Positions 23,036 to 33,047 of a DNA stretch of 64,000 nt are shown one piece after another. Position numbers and translations under genes: made by a program. Source of the stretch: Trichaptum fuscoviolaceum (taxonomy: Eukaryota > Basidiomycota > Agaricomycetes > Hymenochaetales > Trichaptaceae); the NCBI GenBank assembly GCA_910574455.1, contig CAJSYZ010000002.1:893671-957670 (forward strand). The letters run 5' to 3'. Each line of letters starts with the position of its first letter. The first letter of the stretch is position 1. The notes beneath the pieces are model-generated. The model saw nothing but the letters and a program-made list of their open reading frames with translations, searched no databases and was not told the origin of the DNA.

Positions 23036-24229
23036 TTAGAAGTGCGGGTATTCTCGACGCATGATGCGACTGATACGCCGAGGGCGGTAGGAATATCCTG
23101 TCTCATCGCTGGTTCCAGAGACAACGGCGTTGTTTGCGGACGCTGTAGACGTCGCTGAAGCAGAAACCGTAGATGAGGTGGAGGTGGAGATAGTAACGGT
23201 CGCAGACACATTGGAAGAGACGGTAGTCGATATCTCGCCATCGTCCTCATCTTCACAGTCGTCGTCGTCATCGCCATCATCGGCCGTCTGAGTAGCCTTG
23301 CTCGAAGACGCAGTGGCCGAAGCAGTAGGGTCCGGCTGGCCATCTGTCTTCGGCGCTGGGTTCGTAATAGCCACACCCCCGGATGCGAGCTTCCGGTCGA
23401 TCGTCGGGCCGGGGAACTCGTAGTCAATCGGGTCGAAGAAGTTGCCAACAAGACTCTTCGAGTTGTCTACATATGCGCCGGGTAACGAAACAGTCGAGTT
23501 CGAGTTGGGTAGACCAGTCTGGTTCCCGGAGACGCGGATTTGTGTGCAAGATGGGTAAAATTCTGCGCCACCGACGACGTCCGCGATGTGAAGGCCGATG
23601 ATCTCGTGTCGGACAAGGTAGTCTCCGGCGGCGAGGTTTTCCGGAAGGTGTGTAGAGTAGGTGTCTCCAGCCACTGAGTAGACAGGTCACATTAACATAT
23701 GAATTTGTAGAATGCAAACTTTGAAATACTCACTGATATCCTCTTGGAACCACTTCGCACTGTTCGGCTTCTGAGCGACCTCGTCAATCTTAAACCACTT
23801 CGCATCAATGGCGTCAAACTTGTCGCAGGTCGTGTTACCGCAAGATGCCAGATAAGTGAGCATCGGACCAGTGTTGTGCGGCCACTAATAAATCGGACAG
23901 GCTCAGAACATGCGTTATATAGTGCATGAAGCTGTACTAACCTTTCCGTTGTCACCGCCGGCCCAATCGAAGGTAAGCTCGTCGCCGGGGTTTGCATCCG
24001 CGACGAGCTCAGCGATCTTTGCGTTCTGCCCACAATTGACTGCACGGTTCGTCGCACCCTTCACTGGAGAAGGGTCATCTATCGCACGGATAGGACTTGG
24101 AAAGTTGGAGACGTTTGGGATGTTGCCTCGGTAGATCTTGCCTGCAATTGCTATCTGCCTGAGATAACCATGCGCAGCAACATAAGGAAGAGCGGAGATG
24201 AGGGAAATGCCAAAGAGCGTGGTCTTCAT
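23036..24229 (-). CDS. AA9 lytic polysaccharide monooxygenase with acidic/basic C-terminal tail
   Basis: Signal peptide MKTTLFGISLISALPYVAA is followed directly by HGYLRQI, so the mature chain begins with the copper-binding His of the histidine brace. The second brace His is in WPHNTGPMLTYLASCG (start of exon 2, about 23886). The C-terminal core has YLVRHEIIGLHIADVVGGAE then FYPSC. In most AA9 enzymes that last segment reads Q-x-Y; here the Gln position is Glu (codon 23561-23563) while the Tyr is kept. After the core comes a Ser/Thr-rich linker, an Asp/Glu run (DDGDDDDDCEDEDDGE), another Ser/Thr stretch and an Arg-rich end (YRPRRISRIMRREYPHF). No cellulose-binding module is present. Three exons. 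It would be secreted and oxidise glucan chains if active. Confidence 0.88.
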
Positions 24230-24416
24230 GTTGAGAACTATATAATGTCGTCAAATAGATTGCTTAGATAGTTAGAAGAATAATGATATGAGTCGATAAC
24301 CAGTCGTTCAGATAACCCAAGAAAAAGTCAAAGTTGAGAGAACCTCGTCAAGAGCGTTCAAAGTCGTCAAGAAAGTGATGGTGTGGATGTGTGTCAATGA
24401 TGAACGGCCTATCCAG

Positions 24417-24426
24417 TCCTTTTATA
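24417..24426 (-). promoter_or_regulatory. Putative TATA box of the AA9 LPMO gene
   Basis: On the minus strand the bases read atataaaagg, a strong TATA match about 190 bp before the start codon at 24229. This would give a leader of roughly 150 nt. Confidence 0.45.
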
Positions 24427-24726
24427 TGGACCACATAATGTTTGTACCACACTGTAGACTCATTGTGTAATTGTTCGGTGTGCAGTCAAGACAACGTCAG
24501 AGCGTACAAAGCGATCGTGGTGGACAATAGACGATTAGGCACTGAGGACAATTGACACCTGGGTATTACCGTTTATGGCCTCATCGGCAAAGGCCTCGGC
24601 ACAAATTTTCTATGCTTTACGATAGAGAAGGACAAAAATAAGAAGAAAATAAATATGTAGATCATTAACATTGTAAATATGTACTGGACTAGAATTGTGA
24701 TTGATTGGTATATTGAAATAAAAAGT

Positions 24727-24732
24727 AAAAAA
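24727..24732 (-). terminator. Pol III termination run after tRNA-Asp
   Basis: Six T residues on the minus strand about 20 nt beyond the tRNA 3' end. This is the expected RNA polymerase III stop signal. Confidence 0.6.
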
Positions 24733-24751
24733 CAACTCTACGATGTCGTAT

Positions 24752-24853
24752 CTCTCTGGCGGGGAGTCGAACCCCGCTTTCGCGCGGTCTAATCACGTAA
24801 ATGAAATGTAATCGAATGACAGGCGCGTGTACTAACCGATATACTACCAGAGA
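24752..24853 (-). tRNA. tRNA-Asp (GUC) with intron
   Basis: On the minus strand the acceptor TCTCTGG (24847-24853) pairs fully with CCAGAGA (24753-24759), followed by discriminator G. The D region contains GGTTAGTAC. The anticodon stem CGCGC/GCGCG encloses the loop CTGTCA, giving anticodon GTC (24818-24820) for Asp. The T arm is CGGGG-TTCGACT-CCCCG, a perfect 5-bp stem. An intron of about 30 nt (24787-24816) lies one base 3' of the anticodon, the standard position for eukaryotic nuclear tRNA introns. No CCA is encoded, as expected. Confidence 0.93.
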
Positions 24854-24959
24854 CTTGTTTTAATTAATTCTTAATGCTGCTGTGATATGAGATGTGCTTA
24901 ATAACTTTTTTAACTCGCTTGAATTTTGTCTAGTAACATCAGTGTCACTCACCACTACC

Positions 24960-25208
24960 ATGGCTCGTCGTTCAGCACCTCCTGGCTCTGGCCCCTCATA
25001 CATGGCTCCCTCGTATGGCATCTCGGGAGGGAGAAGACTCGCAGACCCAAACGAATCGTGGTTCAGCGCATTCTGGCGCGAGCAGATCGCAAACCCGCAG
25101 TACCAACAAGGAAACTTTTCTATCCTCACCAGCGTCGCGCTTTTCACCGGTGGTGTCGTTGCGCTTCGACAATGGGGCGATGTGCTGCTGCTCGGGCTGG
25201 AGCAGTGA
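24960..25208 (+). CDS. Small single-span membrane protein, possibly mitochondrial
   Basis: An uninterrupted 82-codon frame from the ATG at 24960. The N-terminal half is Pro/Ser/Gly-rich and hydrophilic (MARRSAPPGSGPSYMAPSYG). A conserved-looking stretch follows (LADPNESWFSAFWREQIANP). A C-terminal hydrophobic span FSILTSVALFTGGVVALRQW then leads to a short tail. The layout, a soluble N-terminus and C-terminal tail span in under 90 residues, is that of small outer-membrane translocase subunits (such as Tom6) or respiratory accessory subunits. I cannot assign it to either. The frame also extends upstream to a non-ATG codon, but the ATG at 24960 has a good context (ctaccATGG). Confidence 0.6.
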   Translation: MARRSAPPGSGPSYMAPSYGISGGRRLADPNESWFSAFWREQIANPQYQQGNFSILTSVALFTGGVVALRQWGDVLLLGLEQ

Positions 25209-27300
25209 GGGCAACCGTGTGGATGTTAGTGTTTGGATGTGAGGGTTGGTTGTGGCATTCCAGTACGTCGACTTTTTCTTCCTTTTGGGCCCCTTTCTGA
25301 CTAGGCTCTGCAGCAAAAACGATGACCTCCGGTGTCTACTATCTCACTACGATTTCGTGGTCACTGTACAAGCAGTAACAGCTGGAGCAGGACGCAAAAG
25401 ACATTTGATGTCGGATCTCTCTTTTGTGATCACTACGCTATGATGAACCTCTACTCATAATGTTAATATTGTTTTATGTCACATTACATTCCACAGCGGT
25501 TTGAAGCACAGTCAAAAGCCGTACAGCTCCCATTGGTGTTTTCGGGCATTCTCTCGTTGCCCCATCCCGCACGCACGCAGTGTTTCGCTTTGTTCGAGGC
25601 TACAGTACTCGACTCTTCAACAGGTACCGGGTTCTTGGCCGCGCAGCTTCTTCTACAAACCAGGACATCTGTGACTCTCTGCCTGATTTTGCGCTCGTCC
25701 ATCTTTGCTAAAAAGTTAGCAGTGCTGAAAGAACTTCTCGCTCTCGCACAGCCTTGTTATCCGTGATGCGTTTTCCCTCGAGATGTCAAGTTCCATCCTT
25801 ATCGCAATCCTCTTATGAACTCAACCAACTATGTCGACCTCAAACTGCCATCGATTATCAAGAGCGTCACTAGACTTTGTCTGGTGGATTGTAGTGCGGC
25901 TTCAGCTTCACTAGCAGGCACCGCCTCGTAGACACTGGCTTCTTCAGTCTTCCGCGCGGGAAGCTGCTGCTGCGGGCGCTCCATTCGTGTGCGGGAAGTG
26001 CGAGCCAGATGGAGATCAGTCCGTCAGCGCCTCAGTTCGGGAACCTGTAATCGAAGGATAGTTTATGGACGCAACGTCTGAGAAGACTAGCAGAATGGCT
26101 GTGCTTCATGCCAAGGCAGTCGAAAGAAGCTAATCGCCAAACTACTGATGGGCTTGAGCTGCCTGAGTAAGATTAGTTATGAATTCTCTCGGCCTGATGC
26201 TGGGAATTGGTGGGTGCTGATGCACGGACTTGGGTGTAAGCTGTCATCGGCCACGGTTATTTACTTACATGACTTCCGAGTCGTTGGTTTTAACGAGACA
26301 TTTCCCCTCTGCATATTCTCGTATGAAGTCCAACATATTACAGAGATTCTGCATTATCCTCCTTTGCCGTTGAAATATCTAAGAGCAAATATGTCGAGGT
26401 TGCAGATGTACTGAAAGGAAATTGAGGATCCATTGTCATGAGGACGTGGTGTTATGTTGTGAACACCAAGACCTTCTTTTTGTGAGATGAAATTGACGAG
26501 TCCCAAAACAATCGGACCAAGCCGTTGTTGTTCGCAACATCTGCATCCATGTTGCGTCGAGTCATATCTGCATGTTTTCAACGCAAGATCGTGGAGGAGA
26601 GCAGTAACTTGAAAGAGAGCCTGAGCAAAAGCGGCATCTGCCAAGATTACCTTTGGGATCGAACTCTAATTTGAAATTTGGCAATTCGAGGTCGGCAAAC
26701 CAACTCGCTTCAAGCCTAACTTCGCCACCAACCTTCACTACGACCTATCCACAGTGTAGTCTCGCTTGAAGACACAATCATTATTTGGGTATACTCAACC
26801 CACGGAGTCTTCGTATGGCTTTCCATGTGTTTTGGCTGGGCAGAAGGGGTGCATGAGCATGAATTGATGCTGCCGGCGGAGAAGAGACTATACACAAATG
26901 CTTCATGACAAGCCACAAGCTAGCCGAGTATGGGTGGTTCGCTAGGTATTTTCCAGCATCGAACACCTTGGCATCGACCACCGTGGATCAAGTTTGGCAT
27001 TGTCTTGGGTCTTCGTCACGACGTGCACGTTTTGCACATCTGCTTCGCGTACGCTTGGCCCCGTAGTCCGAACACGATCACCTTGGCCTTCGGGTGACGA
27101 CGACATCTGTGTCTGTGCATGGTCCCATAAAGACTCGGCGCCCTTGTCTATCGCCCCGCCTTTCTATTTTCTCTCTGCCTAGCCCCGCTGTTATCTTCTG
27201 CTGCTTTCTTTTTTCTTTTTCTTCCTCTTCTTATATACCTTTACGCCCTTCGCCTGTATCTGGAGCACTTCTTTCAGTTTCTTCACGGTCAAGATTCACG
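25209..27300. other. Gene-poor 2.1 kb stretch
   Basis: Between the small membrane protein and the first kinase. Several frames are open on both strands, but only the segment at 25560-26150 resembles a known family, and weakly (see separate entry). The last 150 bases are pyrimidine-rich (cttttttctttttcttcctc), typical of a fungal promoter just before a start codon. Confidence 0.4.
25560..26150 (+). pseudogene. Possible relic of an NRPS-like reductase (NAD-binding) domain
   Basis: A plus-strand frame reads LDSSTGTGFLAAQLLLQ followed by LCLILRSS. It recalls the Rossmann start T-G-x-T-G-x-L-G-x-x-L-L with the later L-x-R that opens the thioester reductase domain of NRPS-like enzymes, but one glycine position is lost. 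About 250 bases on, in a shifted frame interrupted by stops, comes LPSIIKSVTRLCLVDCSAA. It resembles the segment F-x-x-x-I-x-G-V-x-x-L-h-D-L found about 100 residues downstream in that domain. Spacing and order fit a decayed copy. Similarity is weak and by eye, and the rest of the enzyme is absent. Confidence 0.22.
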
Positions 27301-29015
27301 ATGCGGACCAATCCCAAGGCCAAGCTCTCCTTCGCGGTGCAGGAACTCAAGGACATCTTCTTCAGCCAGCCGCCGTCATTCTCGAAGAAACGCGATTATG
27401 ACTTTCACTGTGTGTTAGGGAGAGGGAATTTTGGGAAGGTCGTCGTATGTTGTCTGTGAACCTCTGTCTCTGCAAGTACTTGATAATATATCCAGCACGC
27501 AACCTGGTATCAGCCCGAGTCATCACCCTTGAAAGCCGTAAAGCGGTCTCGCTCAAGGTTAAACCTCAATGCCATGCGCTCTCGGTCGAGGCTCAACCTG
27601 AATGGCATGAAACGTGATGTGGCGCTCAAAGTCGTGAAGAAGTCGACCGTGAAGGCATTGTCAAGAGATATCATTGCGTTGGAAGTGGAGATCTTACGCG
27701 ACTTAAGTCACCGCAATATTGTTAGTAGGCTTTTGACGTTCGCCACATATCTAGGCTGATTGGCATGCTCGCAAATAGGTCAAGTTTTATGATATGTTCG
27801 AGTCAAGGGATAGCTACTACCTCTCCTTCGAGCTCGCTGCAGGCGGTGAACTATTTGACCGCATCATCGAGAAAGGTGGCAAATTCACTGAGGCTGATGC
27901 AATTAATGTCATGAGGTACACCTCACGGCTACTCTGGTCTTCATGCTGTCTACTGACTAGCGCTTAGATCAGTCCTAGATGGTGTTCAGTATCTTCACCA
28001 GAACAACATCGTTCATCATGATTTAAAGTCAGTTCTTCACTCTGAATTCATACCCCTATCCTTAGTAACAGTTGAATGAGCTACAGGCCAGAGAATATCT
28101 TGTACCGATCAAGAGCACCAGATTCAGATATTGTCATCGCGGATTTTGGAGCGTACGTCCTGATATCTCTTAACCTTCCTACCTCTCATTGTGTTGTGCG
28201 TCTAGTGCGCGATACTGTTCACCCGACGATGTCCTACATTGTGAAACTGGCACTTACAACTATTCTCCGCCTGAAGTATTCACGCACGAAGGACACGGCC
28301 TCAAGCTGGATCTATGGGCCGTTGGGTACGTTCATCTCGTTACGTGTCAGGAATGAAGTTCGTTCTAATTGTAGGATTATCTAGTGTCATAACATATACC
28401 CTTCTATCGGGAATGATGCCCTTCCCAAACGACAACTTCTCAAATCTCAAGCGCGCTATTCTTCGATGTCAAATATACTTCACAAGTAAATACTGGGAAA
28501 ATGTGTCGGACAACGCAAAGGACTTCATCAAATATCTAGTTGATCCTGACCAGGAAACGAGACCAACAGCATTGCAGGCGCTATCGCACGCCTGGCTCAT
28601 GGAAAGCGAGCCCGACCAGGACGTTGACCTCCCTGGGCTGCGCGAGAACTTCAACGCGCGCGCGCACTGGCGGAGCGCTATCATCAGCACGATCGCGATG
28701 AACCGCATGAGGGACGCGGGCCTACGGTGTGCGGAACGAAGGCGGTCGCAACTGGCGTTGGCCTGCGGGTGCGGGGCGGGCGAGGACTGCGACTATGGGT
28801 CTAATTCTGCTTCTGGGTCGGGTGCCTCGTCGGACTTGTCGCTGAGCATGCGGTCGTCGGAGGGCAGGGGCTTGGATGAAAGCATGCTCTACTTGCGGCA
28901 GTCGGAGGACTCCGAAGAGGACGTTGAGTTGAAGGGCGAAGAAGCTCTTGGCTGGCGGACGTCGCTGATTGGGGAGATAGAGCTTGCATTCACTTCGCCG
29001 TTTCATGCGATATAG
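27301..29015 (+). CDS. CaMK-type protein kinase, copy 1 (HRD arginine lost)
   Basis: The ATG at 27301 opens [20 protein letters not shown]. The Gly-rich loop is [10 protein letters not shown]; the catalytic Lys is in VALKVVKK and the C-helix Glu in [16 protein letters not shown]. Next are [20 protein letters not shown] and the catalytic loop IVHHDLK-PENILY, where the usual HRD is HHD (His codon 28017-28019). IADFG and SPPEV follow, then [36 protein letters not shown] and a Ser/Glu-rich tail to 29015. The fold and order are those of calcium/calmodulin-dependent kinases; calmodulin binding is inferred. A 33-bp unit is duplicated in tandem between strands 2 and 3. Intron positions match those of the kinase at 29602. 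The Lys, Glu and both Asp are kept, so activity is possible without activation-loop control of the RD type. Confidence 0.88.
27544..27609 (+). repeat. In-frame tandem duplication (two 33-bp units) in kinase copy 1
   Basis: Units 27544-27576 and 27577-27609 encode [11 protein letters not shown] and [11 protein letters not shown]. Third-base differences between the units show that the duplication is not very recent. It inserts a basic, serine-rich segment just before the ATP-binding lysine strand. Confidence 0.85.
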
Positions 29016-29601
29016 ATACTCTTGCGACACGATCTGTTTTCCAGACTTCATCACATATGCTATCTCTATTTCTTTGCACACCATCTACTTATAATGTGTA
29101 CCGCCATATCTGTATCAATATATCGCATTGCTTTGGAATTAGAAATGATAGACACGTGAATATATTCATATGCAGCTAAACCGTATGTGCGAAAGAAGCT
29201 CAATAATGTTGGCAGATTCTGTAGAATATAAGTCTAAAAATAGAGACTAGTACATCATTCAACTTGGTTGCCGCCGAAAGTGCCGAAAATGGAAACCAGA
29301 TGTGATGATGGAAATCATTCATATTTATTCCCTATTTCGTCATTGTCTTCACCGTTGATCACCTCTCTTGCTCATTGACCTCCACAACCCCAAGGCACCC
29401 TCTGACGCCGTGCACAACACTCGAGCACGCTGTAAGAAACAATCTCCCCTGAGTTTCTCCAAACTCAGGCACAAACGCAGCACCCTTTTCAACCGGTTTC
29501 GCATGGCCGTGAAACTCGAACAGCAGCACTAACTCACACAACACCCATCACCGTCGTCTACCAAATTCTTTCTTGGATTATTTGCATCGGAAATCTCAAA
29601 T
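29016..29601. other. Intergenic region between the tandem kinases
   Basis: About 590 bp, AT-rich in its first half. It holds the 3' end of kinase copy 1 and the promoter of copy 2. No recognised coding sequence. Confidence 0.4.
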
Positions 29602-31991
29602 ATGAAGTTATCTATCCAGGAGTCATCGCTGCTCCCACAGCCACCTTCGTTCTCGAAGAAGAAGAATTACGAGCTCCACGAGGTACTCGGGCGGGGGACG
29701 TTTGGGAAGGTTATTGTGAGTACCAGGGAACCTTGGAGAACTATTCCCGTGAACTAATGAGCAAGAGCATCTCAGCGCTCGACGTGGTATGTGCCATCGG
29801 GACAAGCTCTCGTCGCAGACCATGGCGCCGACAAGGAGGAGGAAGCAGCTGCAGAAGCCACTTCGACGCCAGCGCTACGCAAGCAAACATCGAGCTCTTC
29901 GGTCTCCAAGACTTCGGCGTCTGAAACCCAAGCCCCTGGCTCGCATTCGCATAGCCACCTCAGCCTGGCCAGCGCCTTCTCTCGCGTCACGCTAGGGACG
30001 TCGGATAGGACTGCTGTCGAGAAGGGCAAGGGGTCGGCCGGTGACAAGGGTGGTTGGAGTGGAATCAAGAAAGAGGTTGCCCTGAAGGTGATTCCGAAGA
30101 AGAAGGTCAAGGGCAACGAGGAAGCTGTCTGGGGTGAAATGGAGGTTCTTCGCGGACTTGACCATCCAAATATTGTTAGTTCCCTTCTCTACATCAACTT
30201 CGGTCCACTATATTCATGCCGTGGCTGTAGGTCAAGTTCTACGAGTGGTTCGAATCGAGGGAGAAATACTATCTGTCCTTCGAACTCGCTACTGGCGGAG
30301 AACTGTTTGAACGCATCACGAAAGCTGGAAAGTTCACAGAGAAAGACGCAGTCTCCGTTGTTCGGTATGGATACTTGTTTCACGTGTTTCGCGTTATCTT
30401 ACACAACACTTGTACGCTTCTAGATCGATACTAAGTGGTGTTAAGTATCTGCATGATCATGATATTGTACATCGTGATCTCAAGTAGGGCCCTGCTTCCT
30501 TCACTTGGCGAATGCATGCTTACTCCCTGTGGTATCCAGACCAGAGAACATCCTCTACCGCACCAAAGAAGCTGAATCAGACATCGTTATAGCGGATTTC
30601 GGAATGTGTGTTACCCTTTGGTGTCCCTTGATTTCTACTAAGAATCACTTTTTTACAGCGCGAAACATCTACATACGCCTGACGAGCAACTTTACTCTGT
30701 AGCCGGTTCATTTGGTTATGTCGCCCCTGAGGTGCTCACCAAGACCGGACACTCCAAGAAGGTTGACATGTGGTCTACTGGGTAAGTCATACTTGTCGTG
30801 TCATAATCAACTATGCGGGGCTGATCTCTTCCGGACTAATTTTATCGGTACTTGGACAGAATTATCACGTACGTCATGCTCTGCGGATACTCCCCCTTCC
30901 GTTCCGAAGATCCCAAGGACCTCATACGTGAGACTGAGGAATGTAAGATCAAGTTCCACGAGCGCTATTGGAAGAACGTGTCCGATGTTGGTACGTGCTG
31001 ACGATAAACCCGATAAGCAATATGTTGACATTTGGGATTTAATTCATCACAGCGAAGAATTTCATCACTTCATTAGTAAATCCAGATCCAGAGAAGCGTT
31101 TGTCAGCCACACAAGCGCTTCAGCATCCGGTGAGTTCCATGGTTTGCGAAGGCTGGAGTCTTGATTGAGTTGGATTATTATATACAGTGGCTCACTGATA
31201 CTGCACCTCAAGAAGAGCATGATCTCACTGGCCTTCGCGATAACTTCGACCCGAAGGCGCGCTGGAAGAGTGCTATTAACGGAGCCATTGCTATGAGTCG
31301 CCTTAAGCGCGCTGGTTCTGAACGATCTCGCCGCTCATTATCTGCAGGCGAGGAAAGTGCAGACGAGGCGGAAAGCATGGGTTGGCGGACACCTGCCAAT
31401 GCTGAGAGTTCCCCTGCGACTGGGCATAGTACTGGGGCTTCGGCGAGCAATCTGAGCACCATGGGTGGCCATCTGGCCGTTGCCGGCTCTCGAGGGACGA
31501 ACGGACACTCGTCTGAGGAGGACGAAGACGATATGGACGAACAAAAGGAGGAATCGAACGAGAATGTGCGAGTGCATCCGCCGAACGAGGATGGTGTCCA
31601 GAGGCAGGACATGCATGGCGATCTAGGCAGTCCCTCAAGTGGGAGCAGTGGGAAGAGCGACCCAGCCGCCAAGGATGCTACTCTCTTGCACAGACACGCG
31701 GAGGTGAGCATGGCCGAGCCTACGACCGCACAGACGCTCAAGCGCGAGGACGAGAAGCCACATGCTGCCGTGCACAACGTGCCAGAACACCACTTCAGCG
31801 TTGCTGATGGTGGTGGTGGTGGTGGCGGCAGTGGAGACAAGAGATTTCCTAACATCACCGATGCACCCAGGTCTTCCGTCTCAAGTGACAGACTAGTCAT
31901 GCCAGGGTCGTTTGATAACAAGAATGATGCCCCGGGAAACGCACATCCCGCATGGTCACATCTCTTTCAGAAGCTTGGGTTTCGCAGATAA
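29602..31991 (+). CDS. CaMK-type protein kinase, copy 2 (N-lobe insertion, long tail)
   Basis: The ATG at 29602 gives [20 protein letters not shown]. Key motifs: [20 protein letters not shown] (Lys); [103 protein letters not shown]. All canonical catalytic residues are present. Between strands 2 and 3 lies an insertion of roughly 80-90 residues (about 29800-30070), rich in Ala, Ser and His and probably disordered. The C-terminal tail (31200-31990) is about 270 residues long and Ser/Glu-rich, with a poly-Gly run (about 31805-31835). Calmodulin binding is expected for the family, in the helix after the kinase core (around [19 protein letters not shown]). Introns match copy 1, plus one extra before WLTDTA. 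Confidence 0.92.
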
Positions 31992-33047
31992 CCAACGGCG
32001 ACTCCTTTTCTTCTTGTTTTTAAGCATTTTGACTTCATACTTATTCCTCTATCTGTAATTTTATGGATCTGTATAACATCTCACCCGGGTCTAGATCGTA
32101 ATGTTCTGTTTTCTATCGAAATTGTATACCTCATCACTAGCTTTATGTATATATGCTATGCAATGCGTACAAACACGGCTCATGCGCTGCTTTTCGATCT
32201 CTTCACACTTCAAATTGCACAGTATATTAGTGCCTGGCTAGATCATTCGCAAGGAAACATATCGAAGTGTATTTGATCGATCAGAAACAAATTCTGAGTA
32301 GTCTAAACTTAAAGTGTAGAGTGTAAGAGATAATTTCGCACGCCGGCAAAACATTGCCTCCTACAAGTAAGACGGTAGTCTCGGGCAGTGGCACGATAGG
32401 CTTGCTCTTGTATCACCATCATGATGTCTTACAGCGCGCTGTATACTGCTCGAGACTCAAGGAGCTAAACTCAGGAAATCGTATCTGTCTTTCTATGATG
32501 CATCATCAGTATTCAATCCACGGTCGTTCGGGATACCACTCGAAGGATATATACATCATGATGCGTAGGCTAACGCAATCAAGAAACAATTTGCAAATAC
32601 ATCTGCAAGATTGAAGCCCAGCATGCTCAAGCAGAACTAACTAGCTCATATGTATTCTACTTGTCTGACGAAGAGTTCCTAGCGGAATTGCGGTGTGTAC
32701 GTGTTTCCTTTGTTCGCTATTTTGTTCTTCCCGGCTTTCGTTCTAAGCAAGCGCTTTTGTTGAGCCTCTCGCCCATTACGCCTGATCATTCATGACTCCT
32801 CATGGGGTTTTAGCATCTGGGTCCCGCCAATGAACCGGGGAAAAGTAGACATCTGCGTCCTCCAACATCAAGTCATTCTGATAGGGTAGCGGAATTATGT
32901 TCCCGCTAAAGGTACTAACGGGAATCATCCGACTCGTATTTTATAAACTTTGACTGGGAGTGCCTTCAACTTCCTTTTCGCCCCTGCTTTCCGACCTCAC
33001 TTCAGCTTTGTAACTCCTACGTTGTAGGACCTGTGAAGCGGAGGCCT
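31992..33047. other. Intergenic region, about 1 kb
   Basis: Between kinase copy 2 and the alpha-glucosidase, both on the plus strand. The frame at 32354-32614 is short and unrecognised. The bases before 33048 should contain the GH31 promoter (ttttataaactttgac at about 32938-32953 is a possible TATA element). Confidence 0.4.

Larger units (their letters stand above)
24230..24751. other. Promoter region of the AA9 gene and spacer to tRNA-Asp
   Basis: About 520 bp. Contains a good TATA-like element for the AA9 gene and the Pol III termination run of the tRNA. No coding sequence was recognised. Confidence 0.45.

Noticed and set aside
22879..23451. 190-codon minus-strand frame overlapping the AA9 tail
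   Set aside because: It is a shifted frame of the Ser/Thr- and Asp-rich linker; the AA9 frame has signal peptide, copper ligands and proper splicing.
31208..31921. 237-codon minus-strand frame opposite kinase copy 2
   Set aside because: It is the antisense of the Ser/Gly/Glu-rich kinase tail; the Pro/Cys/Ser-rich product and poly-Pro run are products of the repeated sense codons.
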